64,000 nucleotides of DNA, taken from contig CAWKJX010000012.1 of the NCBI GenBank assembly GCA_963850095.1, forward strand, positions 372,001-436,000, written 5' to 3'. A program made the translations under genes and the position numbers. Positions 54,713 to 64,000 of the stretch are shown here, one piece after another. The DNA comes from Bog-473 sp963850095. Lineage in GTDB: Bacteria > Actinomycetota > Acidimicrobiia > Acidimicrobiales > RAAP-2. How positions within the stretch are numbered: the first letter of the stretch is position 1; each line of letters opens with the position of its first letter. The notes under the pieces were generated by a model. It had not been told where the DNA came from, ran no database searches, and saw nothing but the letters and a program-made list of their open reading frames with translations.

Positions 54713-56241
54713 CAGCCCACTCCGCTCACTGCGTGGGAGAGCTGCGGGGCCCACTCGTCGCGCAGCACGCGGCGCAGCACCTTGCCCGACGGCGTCCGCG
54801 GGATGCTGTCGACCAGGACGACCCGGTGCAGGTGCTTGTAGGTGGCCAGCTCGCCGGCGGCGAGGCGCTGCAGGTCGTCGGCGCCGACGGTGGCGCCCGG
54901 CTCCAGCTGCACCGCGGCGACGGGCACCTCGCCCGCCCGGGCGTCGGGCACGCCGAACACGGCGCAGTCGACCACGGCGGGATGCCCGTGCAGCACGGCT
55001 TCTATTTCGGCCGGGGCGACCTGGAACCCGCTGACCTTGATCATCTCCTTGCGCCGGTCGGTCAGGTGCACCCAGCCCCCCTGCTCGAGGTAGCCGACGT
55101 CGCCGGTGCGGTACCACTCGCCGTCGGCGAAGGCGGCCGCCGTGGCGGCCTCGGGCAGGTACCCGGCCATGGCGGTGGCGCTGCGCACCTGGATCTCTCC
55201 CGTGTCCCCAGCGGGCAGGACCGCACCGGTGTCGAGGTCGGCCACGCGCAGCTCCACGTCGCCCACGGGCAGGCCGGCCGAGTCCAGGCGCCAGGCGTCG
55301 GGCCGGTCAACGGGGTTGGCGGTGATCACGGGCACCTCGCTCGTGCCGTAGGCGGGCAACCAGCGCACGCCGGAGCGGGCGGTCACGGTCTCGGCCACCG
55401 AAGGCGTCACCGGCGTGGCCCCCCACATGACGTAGCGCAACGACGACAGGTCGTAGCGCTCGAGGTCGGGGTGGTTGGCCATGGCCAGCGCGATGGGGGC
55501 CACCGCCATCTCGAGCGTCATCCGCTCCTCTTCTATGCAGCGCAGCTCCTCGTCGAGGTCGAAGCGCCGGTGCAGGCGGACCGTGGCGCCGGCCGCCGCC
55601 GCGGCGAGCAGGTTGAGCAGCCCAAGGATGTGCGACGGCGGCGTGGCGACCTGGAACCGGTCGTCGTTGGTCAGGCCGAGGGCCAGGCACCAGTGCTCGG
55701 TGGCCAACGCGATGGAGCCGTGGGTGTGGCGCACCGCCTTCGGGCTGTCGGTGGTGCCGGAGCTGAACACGAAGACGGCGTCGTCGGTCTCCCGCACCGC
55801 CGCATCGGGCGGCCCGTCTGTGCCGGCCCGGTCGATGACGGACGCAGCCTGCGGCGCGTCGAGGTCGAGCACCGCGGCGGCGCCCAGCTGGTCGACCAGC
55901 AGAGCCACGGCGGCACCGTCGGCCACGGCGCAACGAGGTCCGGTCAGGCCGAGCGCCGTCGCCACCTCACGGGCCTTCCAGGACGAGTTCAACAGCACCG
56001 GGGCGGCTCCCAGCTTGCTGGTGGCCTGCACGACCACCACGAACTCGGGCCGGTTCGACGTCATCACGGCCACGCGGTCTCCCGGTCCGACGCCCAGGGA
56101 GACGAGATGCCGCGCTACGGCGTTGGCTGCCCGATCCAGCTCGTCAAAAGTCCAGCGATCATCGCCCGCCAGGACGGCGGCATGATGGGGAAAGCGGAGC
56201 GCGGCCGACTCGAGCCCGCGATGCATGGGGCCCGTGGTCAC
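54712..56241 (-). CDS. Acyl-CoA synthetase (AMP-forming)
   Basis: 509 residues from GTG 56241, supported by GGAGAGGA upstream. ANL-family motifs: P-loop FSSGTTDSPKAVRHTHG, YGTSEVPVI, YRTGDVGYLE, and the catalytic Lys in PRTPSGKVLRRV. It activates a carboxylic acid with ATP and CoA. First gene of the operon ligase - ACAD pair - hydratase, which forms an almost complete beta-oxidation segment. Its promoter region is shared with the divergent acyl-CoA dehydrogenase at 56324 (82 bp). Confidence 0.9.
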   Translation of the reverse strand: MTTGPMHRGLESAALRFPHHAAVLAGDDRWTFDELDRAANAVARHLVSLGVGPGDRVAVMTSNRPEFVVVVQATSKLGAAPVLLNSSWKAREVATALGLTGPRCAVADGAAVALLVDQLGAAAVLDLDAPQAASVIDRAGTDGPPDAAVRETDDAVFVFSSGTTDSPKAVRHTHGSIALATEHWCLALGLTNDDRFQVATPPSHILGLLNLLAAAAAGATVRLHRRFDLDEELRCIEEERMTLEMAVAPIALAMANHPDLERYDLSSLRYVMWGATPVTPSVAETVTARSGVRWLPAYGTSEVPVITANPVDRPDAWRLDSAGLPVGDVELRVADLDTGAVLPAGDTGEIQVRSATAMAGYLPEAATAAAFADGEWYRTGDVGYLEQGGWVHLTDRRKEMIKVSGFQVAPAEIEAVLHGHPAVVDCAVFGVPDARAGEVPVAAVQLEPGATVGADDLQRLAAGELATYKHLHRVVLVDSIPRTPSGKVLRRVLRDEWAPQLSHAVSGVG

Positions 56242-56323
56242 GGAAACAATCCTCTCCGAATTGAGATTCCGCGTCAACACCATTGAAGGGTAGGGTTATC
56301 GCCGAGAGAAAGGCGGTGCCGGC

Positions 56324-57489
56324 GTGACCGGAACGAACCCCGCAGCGACCGACGAGGCCGTCCGGTCCGAAATCATCGAGACGGTGCGCAAATTCGTCCA
56401 GCGCGAGGTCATCCCGGTGGCGGCCGACCTCGAGCGGACCGACACCTTCCCGGCCGCGATCGTCGAGCAGATGAAGGAGCTCGGCCTGTTCGGCGTCACC
56501 ATCCCGGAGGAGTACGGCGGGCTCGGACTGGATCTCTTGACCTACATCGGCGTCATCGAGGAGCTGGCCTACGGCTGGATGAGCCTGACCGGCATCGTCA
56601 ACACGCACACCATGGCGGCCATCCTCATCCTGACCCACGGGACGGAGGAGCAGAAGCGGCGCTGGCTCCCGATCATGGCCACGGGCGGGCGGCGGGGGGC
56701 GCTCTCCCTCTCCGAGCCCGACGCTGGGAGCGACACCCGCAACATCTCGTGCAAGGCCCAGCGGGACGGCGACGAGTACATCCTCAACGGGAGCAAGGCC
56801 TGGGTCACCAACGGCGAGCTGTCGTCCATCGTGGCGTTGGCGGCGCGGGCGGAGGAGGGCATCACCGCCTTCATCGTCGAGAAGGAGCCAGGCCCGAAGT
56901 TCGAAGGGATCACGGTCAGCAAGCACGTCAGCAAGCTGGGCTACCGGGGCGTGGAGACCGTCGAGATGGCGTACGCCGACCACCGCATCCCGGCGGCCAA
57001 CGTCATAGGCGAGCTGGGGCGGGGCCTGCCGCAGATCCTGGGCGTGCTCGAGGTGGGCCGGATCAACATCGCGGCGCGGGCGACCGGGGTGGCCCGGGCC
57101 GCCTTCGACGCCGCGCTCGCCTACGCCCAGCAGCGCGAGACCATGGGCAAGGTCATCGGCGAACATCAAGCCATCCAGCTGAAGCTGGCCGACATGGCCA
57201 CACGGCTGGAAGCGTCCCGGCTGCTGACTCGCAACGCCGCCGAGCGCAGGGCCAAGGGCCTGCGTTGCGACGTCGAGGCCGGCATGGCCAAGCTGTTCGC
57301 CAGCGAGACGGCGCTCGAGTTGAGCATGGAGGCCATGCGGATCCACGGTGGGGTCGGCTACACGACCGAGTTCCCCGTCGAGCGGCTCTACCGTGACGCG
57401 CCCTGATGGTGATCGGAGAAGGGACGAACGAGATCCAGCGGCTGGTGATCGCCCGGGGCCTGCTGGCCCGGGCGCGCGGTCAGGCCTGA
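56324..57489 (+). CDS. Acyl-CoA dehydrogenase (single-base frameshift near the C-terminus)
   Basis: 388 residues when one missing base is restored. Motifs: LFGVTIPEEYGGLGLDLLTY, SLSEPDAGSDTRNISCKA, IRIHGGVGY-type AMRIHGGVGYTTEFPVERLYRD. The frame then stops at 57406 after RDAP; restoring a C in the CCC run at 57401-57403 gives LMVIGEGTNEIQRLVIARGL to the stop at 57489. This segment has the catalytic Glu of the EGT motif, so as sequenced the enzyme would be inactive. It is a single-gene type, unlike the two heteromeric pairs. Confidence 0.85.
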
Positions 57490-57509
57490 GCCGCTCCGTC
57501 AAGCCCGAC

Positions 57510-59818
57510 GTGACCGACACCTACCGCTTGGCGACCGCGTCCATCGAAGAACGCGTCGCAGATCTGCTCGCCCGCATGACCGTGGAGGAGAAAGCGGCAC
57601 AGTTGACCGCCGTCTGGATCGACGTCACCGACAGGGCTCAGATCGCCCCGCGCCAGGTCGACGGCGACGCAGCAGCGGCCATGAACACACCCGATGCCCT
57701 CCCCCACGGGATCGGTCATGTGTCCCGTACCTACGGCAGTCGTCCGCTCGATCCCTCGGTCGGGATCGACAAAGTGAACGCCCTCCAACGGCGCTTGGTC
57801 GAGCAGACACGTCTGGGCATACCGGCCATTTGCCACGAGGAGTGCCTTTCCGGACTGATGGCGCAGGATGCGACCTCGTTTCCCTGTCCTCTCAACCTCG
57901 CATCCACCTGGGACCCGCCGCTCGTCCGCCAGATGGCCGACGTCATCCGGCGGCAGATGCGAACGATCGGTACGCACCAGGGCTTGGCGCCCGTGGCCGA
58001 CGTGGCCCGTGATGCCCGTTGGGGTCGCGTCGAGGAGACATTCGGCGAGGAGCCCTACCTCGTCGCCGTGCTGACCGCCGCCTATGTCGAGGGTCTGCAG
58101 GGTGACGATCTCTCCGACGGCGTCGCCGCCACCTTGAAGCACTACGCCGGGTACTCCTTCAGCGAGGGTGGACGTAACGTCGCACCCGTCCACGTGGGGC
58201 GGCGCGAGCTGACGGACGTCTTCTGGGCGCCGTTCGAGATGGCGGTGCGCGACGCCGGGGCCCGGGGCGTCATGCCGGCGTACGTCGCCATCGACGGTGA
58301 GGCCGCTCACGGATCCCGCTGGCTCCTATCGGACGTGCTGCGGGAGGCGTGGGGTTTTCGCGGGACCGTGGTGTCCGACTACTTCGGAGTTTCCAACCTG
58401 CGCGATCAGGACCACGTGGCGACCGACCGCGCCACCGCAGTGGCGACTGCGCTGGCGGCCGGGATGGACGTCGAGCTGCCGTTCCCAGCCGAAATGGTGG
58501 AGGGCGTACCCGAAGCGCTGGACCGCGGACTGCTCGACATGGCGACGGTCGACGTGGCGGTGGAGCGAGTGCTTCGACTCAAGTTCGAGTTGGGCCTCTT
58601 CGAGCGACCGTATGTCGAACCGCTCACCGCGGCCCTGGAAGAACCTGCGGACCGGGAGCTGGCGAGAATCATCGCTGTGCGCTCGATCACCCTGCTGAAG
58701 AACGACGGGGTCCTTCCGCTCGACGGGCGGTCGGCGAAGATTGCGGTCATCGGGCCAAATGCGGACGATTGCTCAGCGCTGTTCGGTGACTACAGCTTCG
58801 AGAACCACGTGCTGGCGCGTGGTTCTGCCGACGGCGCGGTTGCCGCACCATCGCACACGTTGCTCGGGGCACTGCGGACACGGTTGGATCAGACCGTCTC
58901 GTATGTCGAGGGCGCCCACGTGATGGACCGCGAGCTCGAAGGGATCCCCGAGGCCGTCGCCGCCGCCCAGGCGGCGGACGTGGCCGTCGTCGTGCTGGGC
59001 GACCGGTCGAGACTCTTCGGCGAGGGCACCGTTGGGGAGGGGTCCGATGCGTCGGATCTTTCCCTTCCGGGAGGACAATCAGCCCTCCTCGAGGCCGTGC
59101 TCGGCAGCGGGACGCCCGTCGTGCTCGTCCTCTTGAGTGGGCGTCCCTACGACCTGACGCCCGCGTCGTCCTGCGCCGCCATCGTGGAGGCGTGGTTCCC
59201 GGGTCAAGAGGGTGCGCACGCAATCGCGGACGTCCTCCTCGGTGATGCCGACCCCGGTGGTCGCTCGCCGGTCACCTTCAGCGCGGGTGCAGGATTTCAG
59301 CCCGTTTACGTGGGCCACTTGCCGACGTCGCCCGGGAGTCCCCCCTTGAAGGGTTTCGGCGCCGTGTTCCCCTTCGGGCACGGCCTCTCCTATACGACGT
59401 CGACTACGACGACCTCGAGGCACCCACGGAGGTGGCGGTCGACGGGTGCATCGAGGTTTCCTGCAGCGTCCGGAACAGCGGCACCCGCGCCGGTCTGGAC
59501 GTCGTCCAGCTCTACATCCGTGACCGGGACGCCTGCGTCCTGCGGCCCGTGCAGCAGCTCGTCGGGTTCCAGCGGGTCGCACTGGCGCCCGCACAGCAGG
59601 CCCGGATCACCTGGAAGGTGCCGACGGACCTTCTGGCCTACTCGGGCATTGAGTACACCCGGATTTTGGAGCCGGGCCCGGTCGACCTCCTGGTCGGTGC
59701 GTCTTCGAGCGACATCCGCCTCGAAGCCGAGTGTCTCCTCACGGGTCCCGTGCGGCACCTCGACGGGGACCGCCTCCGGTCGAGCACGGTCACCGCCGTG
59801 CTGAGCCCGTCCGCTTGA
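57510..59818 (+). CDS. Beta-glucosidase/beta-xylosidase, GH3 (single-base frameshift)
   Basis: About 769 residues from GTG 57510, 20 bp after the acyl-CoA dehydrogenase stop. The GH3 N-terminal barrel has PAICHEECLSGLMAQDATSFPCP, KHYAGYSFSEGGRN and the nucleophile Asp in GTVVSDYFGVSN near residue 290. The second domain and a C-terminal fibronectin III-like domain follow (FGHGLSYT, then VQLYIRDRDA). The frame breaks near 59400, where one T seems missing (ACGTCGAC for ACGTTCGAC, giving TFDYDDLEAPTEV). No signal peptide. Xylosidase or glucosidase cannot be decided. Confidence 0.87.
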
Positions 59819-59831
59819 GCGGACCGGGGTC

Positions 59832-61043
59832 TCAGACGCCCGGAGGCGCTTCCCGTCCGGCCAGCTCCGCCAGCACGGCATCGGTGTGCTCACCCAGGCG
59901 CGGCGCCGGGGTGTGCGGTCGGATGGGCGCGTCGGAAAAGCTGACCGGGCCGTTGATCGAGCGCTGTGAGACCCCGTCCGCCTCGCTCGTCAACTCCACG
60001 ATCCCGTCGTTGGCCAACAGCTGCGGGTCCTCGAGCACCTCGGCCGGCGTCTGCGCCGGCGCCCACCACACGCCCTCGCGTTCGAAGCGCTCGGCCCAGA
60101 CACTGAGGGGCTCCTGCCCGATGATGTCGTCGAGCACGGCGATGACCTCGGTGCGGTTCTTGCGCAACGCCCGCGCGTTCGCAAAGCGAGCGTCCTCGTG
60201 CAGGTCCTCGCGGCCGAGGGCCCGGTAGATCTTGTCGATGTGGCGATCGGCCTCCAGGCCGGTGAAGAAGAACCAGCGCCCGTCCTTGGTCCGATACGAG
60301 TTCATCATCGGGGTCTGATTCACGTGCCGCGCTTCGGCCGGCGCCACCTTGCCCAGGTTGGCCTGGAGGCTCAGGTCCCACCCGAGCACGTATGCCCCCG
60401 TGCGCAGGAGCGACACCTCGACCACCCGGCCGCGCCCGGTCTGGCGCTGCTCGAGCACCGCCGCCAGGAGCCCGGCCAGCGTGGCCAGGCCGCTGATGTG
60501 GTCGCCGATGCCGCCGCGCGCATTGAGCGGCACCCCTTCGGCGTTGGTGGCCAGCTGGACCGACAGGCCGGAGCGGGCCCAGAAGGCGCCGATGTCGTAG
60601 GCCGACCGGTTGCGGTCCTCCCCGCGCAGCCCGTACCCGCTGACGCTGCCGTAGACCAGACGGGGGTGGCGGGCCACCGTGGCCTCGGGCTCCAGGCCGA
60701 GCCCGTCGAGCGCGTCCGGGCGCAGGTTCGTGAGGAAGACGTCGGCGGTCTCGAGGAGTGCTTCGAGCTGATCGCGGGCCTCCGGCTGGCGCAGGTCGAG
60801 GACGACGCTGCGTTTCCCCCGGTTGTCCTGCGCGAAGGCCGGGTTGGGGAAGTCGTCGCCGCCGATCCCCAAAGACCCGAACGCGTTGCGCATCGGATCG
60901 CCCGTCGGCGGCTCCACCTTGATGACGTCGGCTCCCCAGTCGGCCAGCAGGGCCGCCGCCGAGGGCGCAGCCACCCACACCCCGAGCTCGACCACCCGCA
61001 AGCCGCTCACGGACTGCAGGCCGCTGCGTTCGGAATCGGTCAT
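59832..61043 (-). CDS. Family III CoA-transferase (CaiB/BaiF)
   Basis: 403 residues. N-terminal VSGLRVVELGVWVAAPSAAALLADWGADVIKVEPPTGDP, and the catalytic Asp is present in RSAYDIGAFWARSG. GRGRVVEVSLLRTGAYV matches the family. It transfers CoA between acids without ATP. Its ATG overlaps the ligase stop by 4 bp (ATGA), so ligase and transferase are one unit. Unlike the paralogue at 45877, it keeps the catalytic Asp. It converges on the GH3 gene with 13 bp between stops. Confidence 0.9.
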   Translation of the reverse strand: MTDSERSGLQSVSGLRVVELGVWVAAPSAAALLADWGADVIKVEPPTGDPMRNAFGSLGIGGDDFPNPAFAQDNRGKRSVVLDLRQPEARDQLEALLETADVFLTNLRPDALDGLGLEPEATVARHPRLVYGSVSGYGLRGEDRNRSAYDIGAFWARSGLSVQLATNAEGVPLNARGGIGDHISGLATLAGLLAAVLEQRQTGRGRVVEVSLLRTGAYVLGWDLSLQANLGKVAPAEARHVNQTPMMNSYRTKDGRWFFFTGLEADRHIDKIYRALGREDLHEDARFANARALRKNRTEVIAVLDDIIGQEPLSVWAERFEREGVWWAPAQTPAEVLEDPQLLANDGIVELTSEADGVSQRSINGPVSFSDAPIRPHTPAPRLGEHTDAVLAELAGREAPPGV

Positions 61044-62653
61044 TGGGACGCGCCCTTCTGCTGCGCCTGCGACGTCGTTGCCCGCTGACGCAGCTCGGCC
61101 TTCACGACCTTGCCGGTGGCGTTCACCGGGAGGGCGTCCACGATCTCCACGGCCCGCGGCACCTTGTAGTTGGCCATCTGCTCGCGGCTCCAGGCGATGA
61201 TGTCGGCTTCGGACACGTCCCCGGACACCACGACGAACGCCATGCCGACCTCTCCCAGGCGCTGGTCGGGGATGCCGATGACGGCCGCCTGCTGTATCGC
61301 CGGGTGGCGCAGGAGGGCGTTCTCGATCTCGGCGGGGTAGGCGTTGAAGCCACCGACGATGAACATGTCCTTGACGCGGCCGACGATGCGCAGGCGACCC
61401 GCGTCATCTATGACGCCGAGATCGCCGGTGCGCAACCAGCCGTCGGGTGAGAGGACCTTGGCCGTTTCCTCGGGGTCGTCCAGGTAGCCGGCCATGACGC
61501 TGCCGCCGCGCAGCAGGACCTCGCCCGCCTCGCCGGTCCCGAGTTCGCGGTCGCCCTCGCCAACGACACGCATCTCGAAGCTGGGACGGGCCCGCCCGAC
61601 AGTGGTCGCGATCGCTTCGGGGTCGTCCCCCTTTTCGGTGGCGCACGCGGTACCGCCCTCGGTGAGCCCGTAGCCGGTGACGATCGTGTCGAACGGAAGT
61701 TCGGCGTGCACCCGGCGGATGAGCTCGACGGGGATGTCGGCGGCGCCGGTCACCGCCACGCGCAGGCTCGAGAGGTCGTGGTCCTGGCGCGTCGGGTGGT
61801 CGAGGATGGCCTGGTAGATGGTGGGCGCTCCGGGCAGCACGGTGACGTGCTCGGACCCGACGCGGGTCAGCACGCGCTCCACCTCGAACACGGGCTCGGG
61901 GAGCATGGTTGCGCCGGCGGCGACGCTGGCCAGGATGCCGGCTTTGAAGCCGAACATGTGGAAGTAGGGATTCACCTGCAGGTAGACGTCCCCGGCACGC
62001 AACCCGGTCATGGCGACCCAGTCGGTGGCCACGATCAGGGTGCGGCCGTGCGTCATCACGACCCCTTTGGGTACCCCCGTCGTCCCCGAGGTGAAGAGGA
62101 TGTCCGAGGGGTCGTCGGGGGTGAGTGCGGTGCTTCGGCGATCGGCCTCGGCCAACGACTCTGAGGTGGCGCGGTCGAGGAAGTCCCGCCAGGGGAGGGC
62201 GCCGCCGGTGGCCGGGCCGTGGGCGACGACGACGGTTTCGAGCGCCGGCAGCGGCGCGCCCGCGGCCTCGAGCATGGCCACGTAGTCGGTGTCGAGGAAG
62301 TCGGTCACGGTCACCAGGGCCCGGGCCCCGCTGCGCGCCAGAATGTCCGCCGCCTCGGGACCCTTGAACCTCGTGTTGACCGGGACCAGCACGGCCCCGG
62401 CCGAGAAGAGGCCCAGCACGGCGACGACCCACTCGACGCAGTTGAAGCACCAGATGGCCACCCGATCGCCCGGCTCGACACCGGACTCGACCAGGGCAGC
62501 GGCGAAGTGGCGGGAGGCCAGGGCCAGTTCGGGGTAGGTCAGCGAGATATCTCCGTCCCGAACCGCCACCAAGTCGCCAAAGCGCTCGGCCGAGCCGGCG
62601 AGCATGGCCGGGATGGACGGCCACGGGGCCGATTCGCCTGAGGTCGCGCTCAT
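61040..62653 (-). CDS. Acyl-CoA synthetase (AMP-forming), FadD3-like
   Basis: 537 residues from ATG 62653. Motifs: P-loop FTSGTTGVPKGVVMTHG, YGLTEGGTACATEKGDD, LRTGDLGVIDDAGRLRIVGRVKDMFIVGGFN and the catalytic Lys in LPVNATGKVVKAELR. The layout resembles FadD3-type ligases that activate degraded steroid rings in actinobacteria, but the similarity to other medium-chain ligases is also high. It is coupled to the CoA-transferase and divergent from the P450 at 62787. Confidence 0.88.
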   Translation of the reverse strand: MSATSGESAPWPSIPAMLAGSAERFGDLVAVRDGDISLTYPELALASRHFAAALVESGVEPGDRVAIWCFNCVEWVVAVLGLFSAGAVLVPVNTRFKGPEAADILARSGARALVTVTDFLDTDYVAMLEAAGAPLPALETVVVAHGPATGGALPWRDFLDRATSESLAEADRRSTALTPDDPSDILFTSGTTGVPKGVVMTHGRTLIVATDWVAMTGLRAGDVYLQVNPYFHMFGFKAGILASVAAGATMLPEPVFEVERVLTRVGSEHVTVLPGAPTIYQAILDHPTRQDHDLSSLRVAVTGAADIPVELIRRVHAELPFDTIVTGYGLTEGGTACATEKGDDPEAIATTVGRARPSFEMRVVGEGDRELGTGEAGEVLLRGGSVMAGYLDDPEETAKVLSPDGWLRTGDLGVIDDAGRLRIVGRVKDMFIVGGFNAYPAEIENALLRHPAIQQAAVIGIPDQRLGEVGMAFVVVSGDVSEADIIAWSREQMANYKVPRAVEIVDALPVNATGKVVKAELRQRATTSQAQQKGASQ

Positions 62654-62786
62654 AGGGAGCACCCGGCCAGCTGGGCGCCAAGGAGTGAGAACGAGGCTCT
62701 TGTCACGAGATAATGTTACTTTCAGCGAGCGTCCTCACAAAGAGCTGTGAAGATTCCCGGTCACTCACCACGCAAGGGAGAACGAG

Positions 62787-63992
62787 ATGGCCACGACTGC
62801 GTCCGACGTCTACTACGACCCCTACGACTTCGCCATCGACGCCGACCCGTACCCCGTGTGGAAGCGCCTCCGCGACGAGGCCCCGCTCTACTACAACGAG
62901 AAGTACGACTTCTACGCGATCAGCCGCTACGAGGACGTCGAGCGCTGCTTCGTCGAGTGGCAGACGTACAGCTCGGCCAAGGGCTCGGTGCTCGAGCTCA
63001 TCAAGACGGACATGGAGATGCCGCCCGGCTTGTTCATCTTCGAAGACCCGCCGGACCACGACCTGCACCGCGGGCTCATGAGCCGGGTATTCACGCCGAG
63101 GCGCATGGCCGAGATCGAGCCACAGGTCCGTGCCTACGCCGCCCGCAAGCTCGACCCTCTGATCGGCTCGGGCGGTTTCGACTTCATCGCCGACCTCGGC
63201 GTGGAGATCCCAATGCGCACGATCGGCATGCTGCTCGGAATCCCCGAGGAGGACCAGGAGAAGCTCCGGGAGCACATGGACGACAACCTCCGACTCGACG
63301 AGGGCGTGATGCCCGGTGCCGGACTCGACCTCTCCACCAGGGAAGAGGCAGCAGATGACTACGGGGCGTACATCGACTGGCGGGTCGAGAACCCCTCGGA
63401 CGACCTGATGACCGAGTTGCTCAACGCCGAGTTCACCGACGAGCACGGCACGACGCGCACGCTCACCCGCGACGAGATCCTGGGGTACATCACCCTGCTC
63501 GCCGGCGCCGGGAACGAGACCACGACCCGCCTGATCGGCTGGGCGGCCAAGCTGTTGGCCGAGCACCCCGACCAGCGCAAGGCGCTGGCCGCCGAGCCGG
63601 CGCTGATCCCGAACGCGGTCGAGGAGCTCCTGCGCTACGAGGCCCCGTCCCCGGTCCAAGCCCGCTACGTCACCAAGGACGTCGAGCACCAGGGGCAGAC
63701 CGTGCCGGCCGGCAGCGTCATGGTGATCATCAACGGGTCGGCCAACCGGGACGAGCGCCAGTTCGAGGACCCGGACCGCTTCGACATCACGCGGAAGGTG
63801 GGGCGCCACCTGAGCTTCGGTTACGGCATCCACTTCTGCCTGGGCGCGCACCTGGCCCGCCTCGAGGCCCGCATCGCGCTCGAGGAAGTGTTGCAGCGGT
63901 TCCCGGAGTGGGAGGTCGACTACGACAACGCAGTGCAGGCCCGCACCTCCACCGTGCGGGGGTGGGAGAAGATGCCCGTCCGCATCCCGTGA
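62787..63992 (+). CDS. Cytochrome P450
   Basis: 401 residues with GGGAGA before the ATG. I-helix AGAGNETTTRLIGW, ExxR in EELLRYEAP, heme loop FGYGIHFCLGAHLAR with the Cys near residue 351. It is a paralogue of the P450 at 43775: both open YYDPYD, share DPLIGS/DPLVGS, TLTR before the I-helix, and end in STVRGWE.MP. It lies at the right window edge, complete. No TetR-type palindrome like that before the paralogue is seen in the 133-bp upstream region. Confidence 0.93.
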   Translation: MATTASDVYYDPYDFAIDADPYPVWKRLRDEAPLYYNEKYDFYAISRYEDVERCFVEWQTYSSAKGSVLELIKTDMEMPPGLFIFEDPPDHDLHRGLMSRVFTPRRMAEIEPQVRAYAARKLDPLIGSGGFDFIADLGVEIPMRTIGMLLGIPEEDQEKLREHMDDNLRLDEGVMPGAGLDLSTREEAADDYGAYIDWRVENPSDDLMTELLNAEFTDEHGTTRTLTRDEILGYITLLAGAGNETTTRLIGWAAKLLAEHPDQRKALAAEPALIPNAVEELLRYEAPSPVQARYVTKDVEHQGQTVPAGSVMVIINGSANRDERQFEDPDRFDITRKVGRHLSFGYGIHFCLGAHLARLEARIALEEVLQRFPEWEVDYDNAVQARTSTVRGWEKMPVRIP

Positions 63993-64000
63993 ACGAGGCC

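Noticed and set aside
1..64000. CRISPR arrays, tRNA or rRNA genes, insertion sequences, phage genes
   Set aside because: No regularly spaced repeats, cloverleaf-like sequences, transposases or phage proteins were found on either strand.

Overview
The window reads as chromosome of a GC-rich actinobacterium. The codon use is strongly G/C at third positions, GTG starts are frequent, 1-4 bp start/stop overlaps are common, and there are luciferase-like and split-barrel enzymes of types that often use F420 in Actinomycetota. Fused Liv-type transporters fit the same picture. The genus cannot be told from the sequence. I see no rRNA or tRNA genes, no insertion sequence and no CRISPR array.

The left third (1-24 kb) is a sugar and uronate block. 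A Liv-type ABC importer (binding protein, an MFS-LivF fusion and a LivH-LivM-LivG fusion) diverges from a glucuronide operon: uronate isomerase, a shikimate-kinase-like small kinase and beta-glucuronidase. Then come a LacI regulator, fructuronate reductase and a LarA-type nickel racemase/epimerase. Next are a Gfo/Idh dehydrogenase, xylose isomerase, xylulokinase and a second LacI. An opposite-strand operon follows with a GH2 beta-galactosidase, GalT, an IMPase-like phosphatase and a GHMP sugar kinase. Two 14-bp operators (TGCAAAGSTTTGCA type) sit in the importer/glucuronide divergent region. Two related 14-bp sites (TGATAACGCTATCA type) sit before the xylose and galactose blocks.

The right part (24-64 kb) is CoA-dependent and oxygenase-rich catabolism. 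It has three P450s, a Rieske oxygenase, a ferredoxin reductase, a TauD-type dioxygenase, two heteromeric acyl-CoA dehydrogenase pairs plus a further acyl-CoA dehydrogenase, two acyl-CoA ligases, two family III CoA-transferases, enoyl-CoA hydratase, a CitE-like lyase, a thioesterase, an aldehyde dehydrogenase and two luciferase-like monooxygenases. TetR and GntR regulators are interspersed. Three more glycosidases are interleaved here: GH43, GH78 rhamnosidase and GH3. None of the five glycosidases has a signal peptide.

Read together, the window looks like a locus that imports an intact glycoside, strips its sugars in the cytoplasm (glucuronate, galactose, rhamnose, xylose/arabinose, glucose), feeds the sugars into central metabolism, and oxidises a hydrophobic aglycone through CoA thioesters. 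A triterpenoid saponin or a similar plant glycoside would fit, but this is inference. Glucuronate may be routed through D-mannonate to D-gluconate by the LarA-like epimerase, because no mannonate dehydratase or KDG enzymes are visible here.

Seven genes carry single-base frameshifts (nine in total), about half of them in G or C runs, with intact motifs on both sides. Sequence errors are the likeliest cause, so these genes are annotated as whole coding regions with the break noted.
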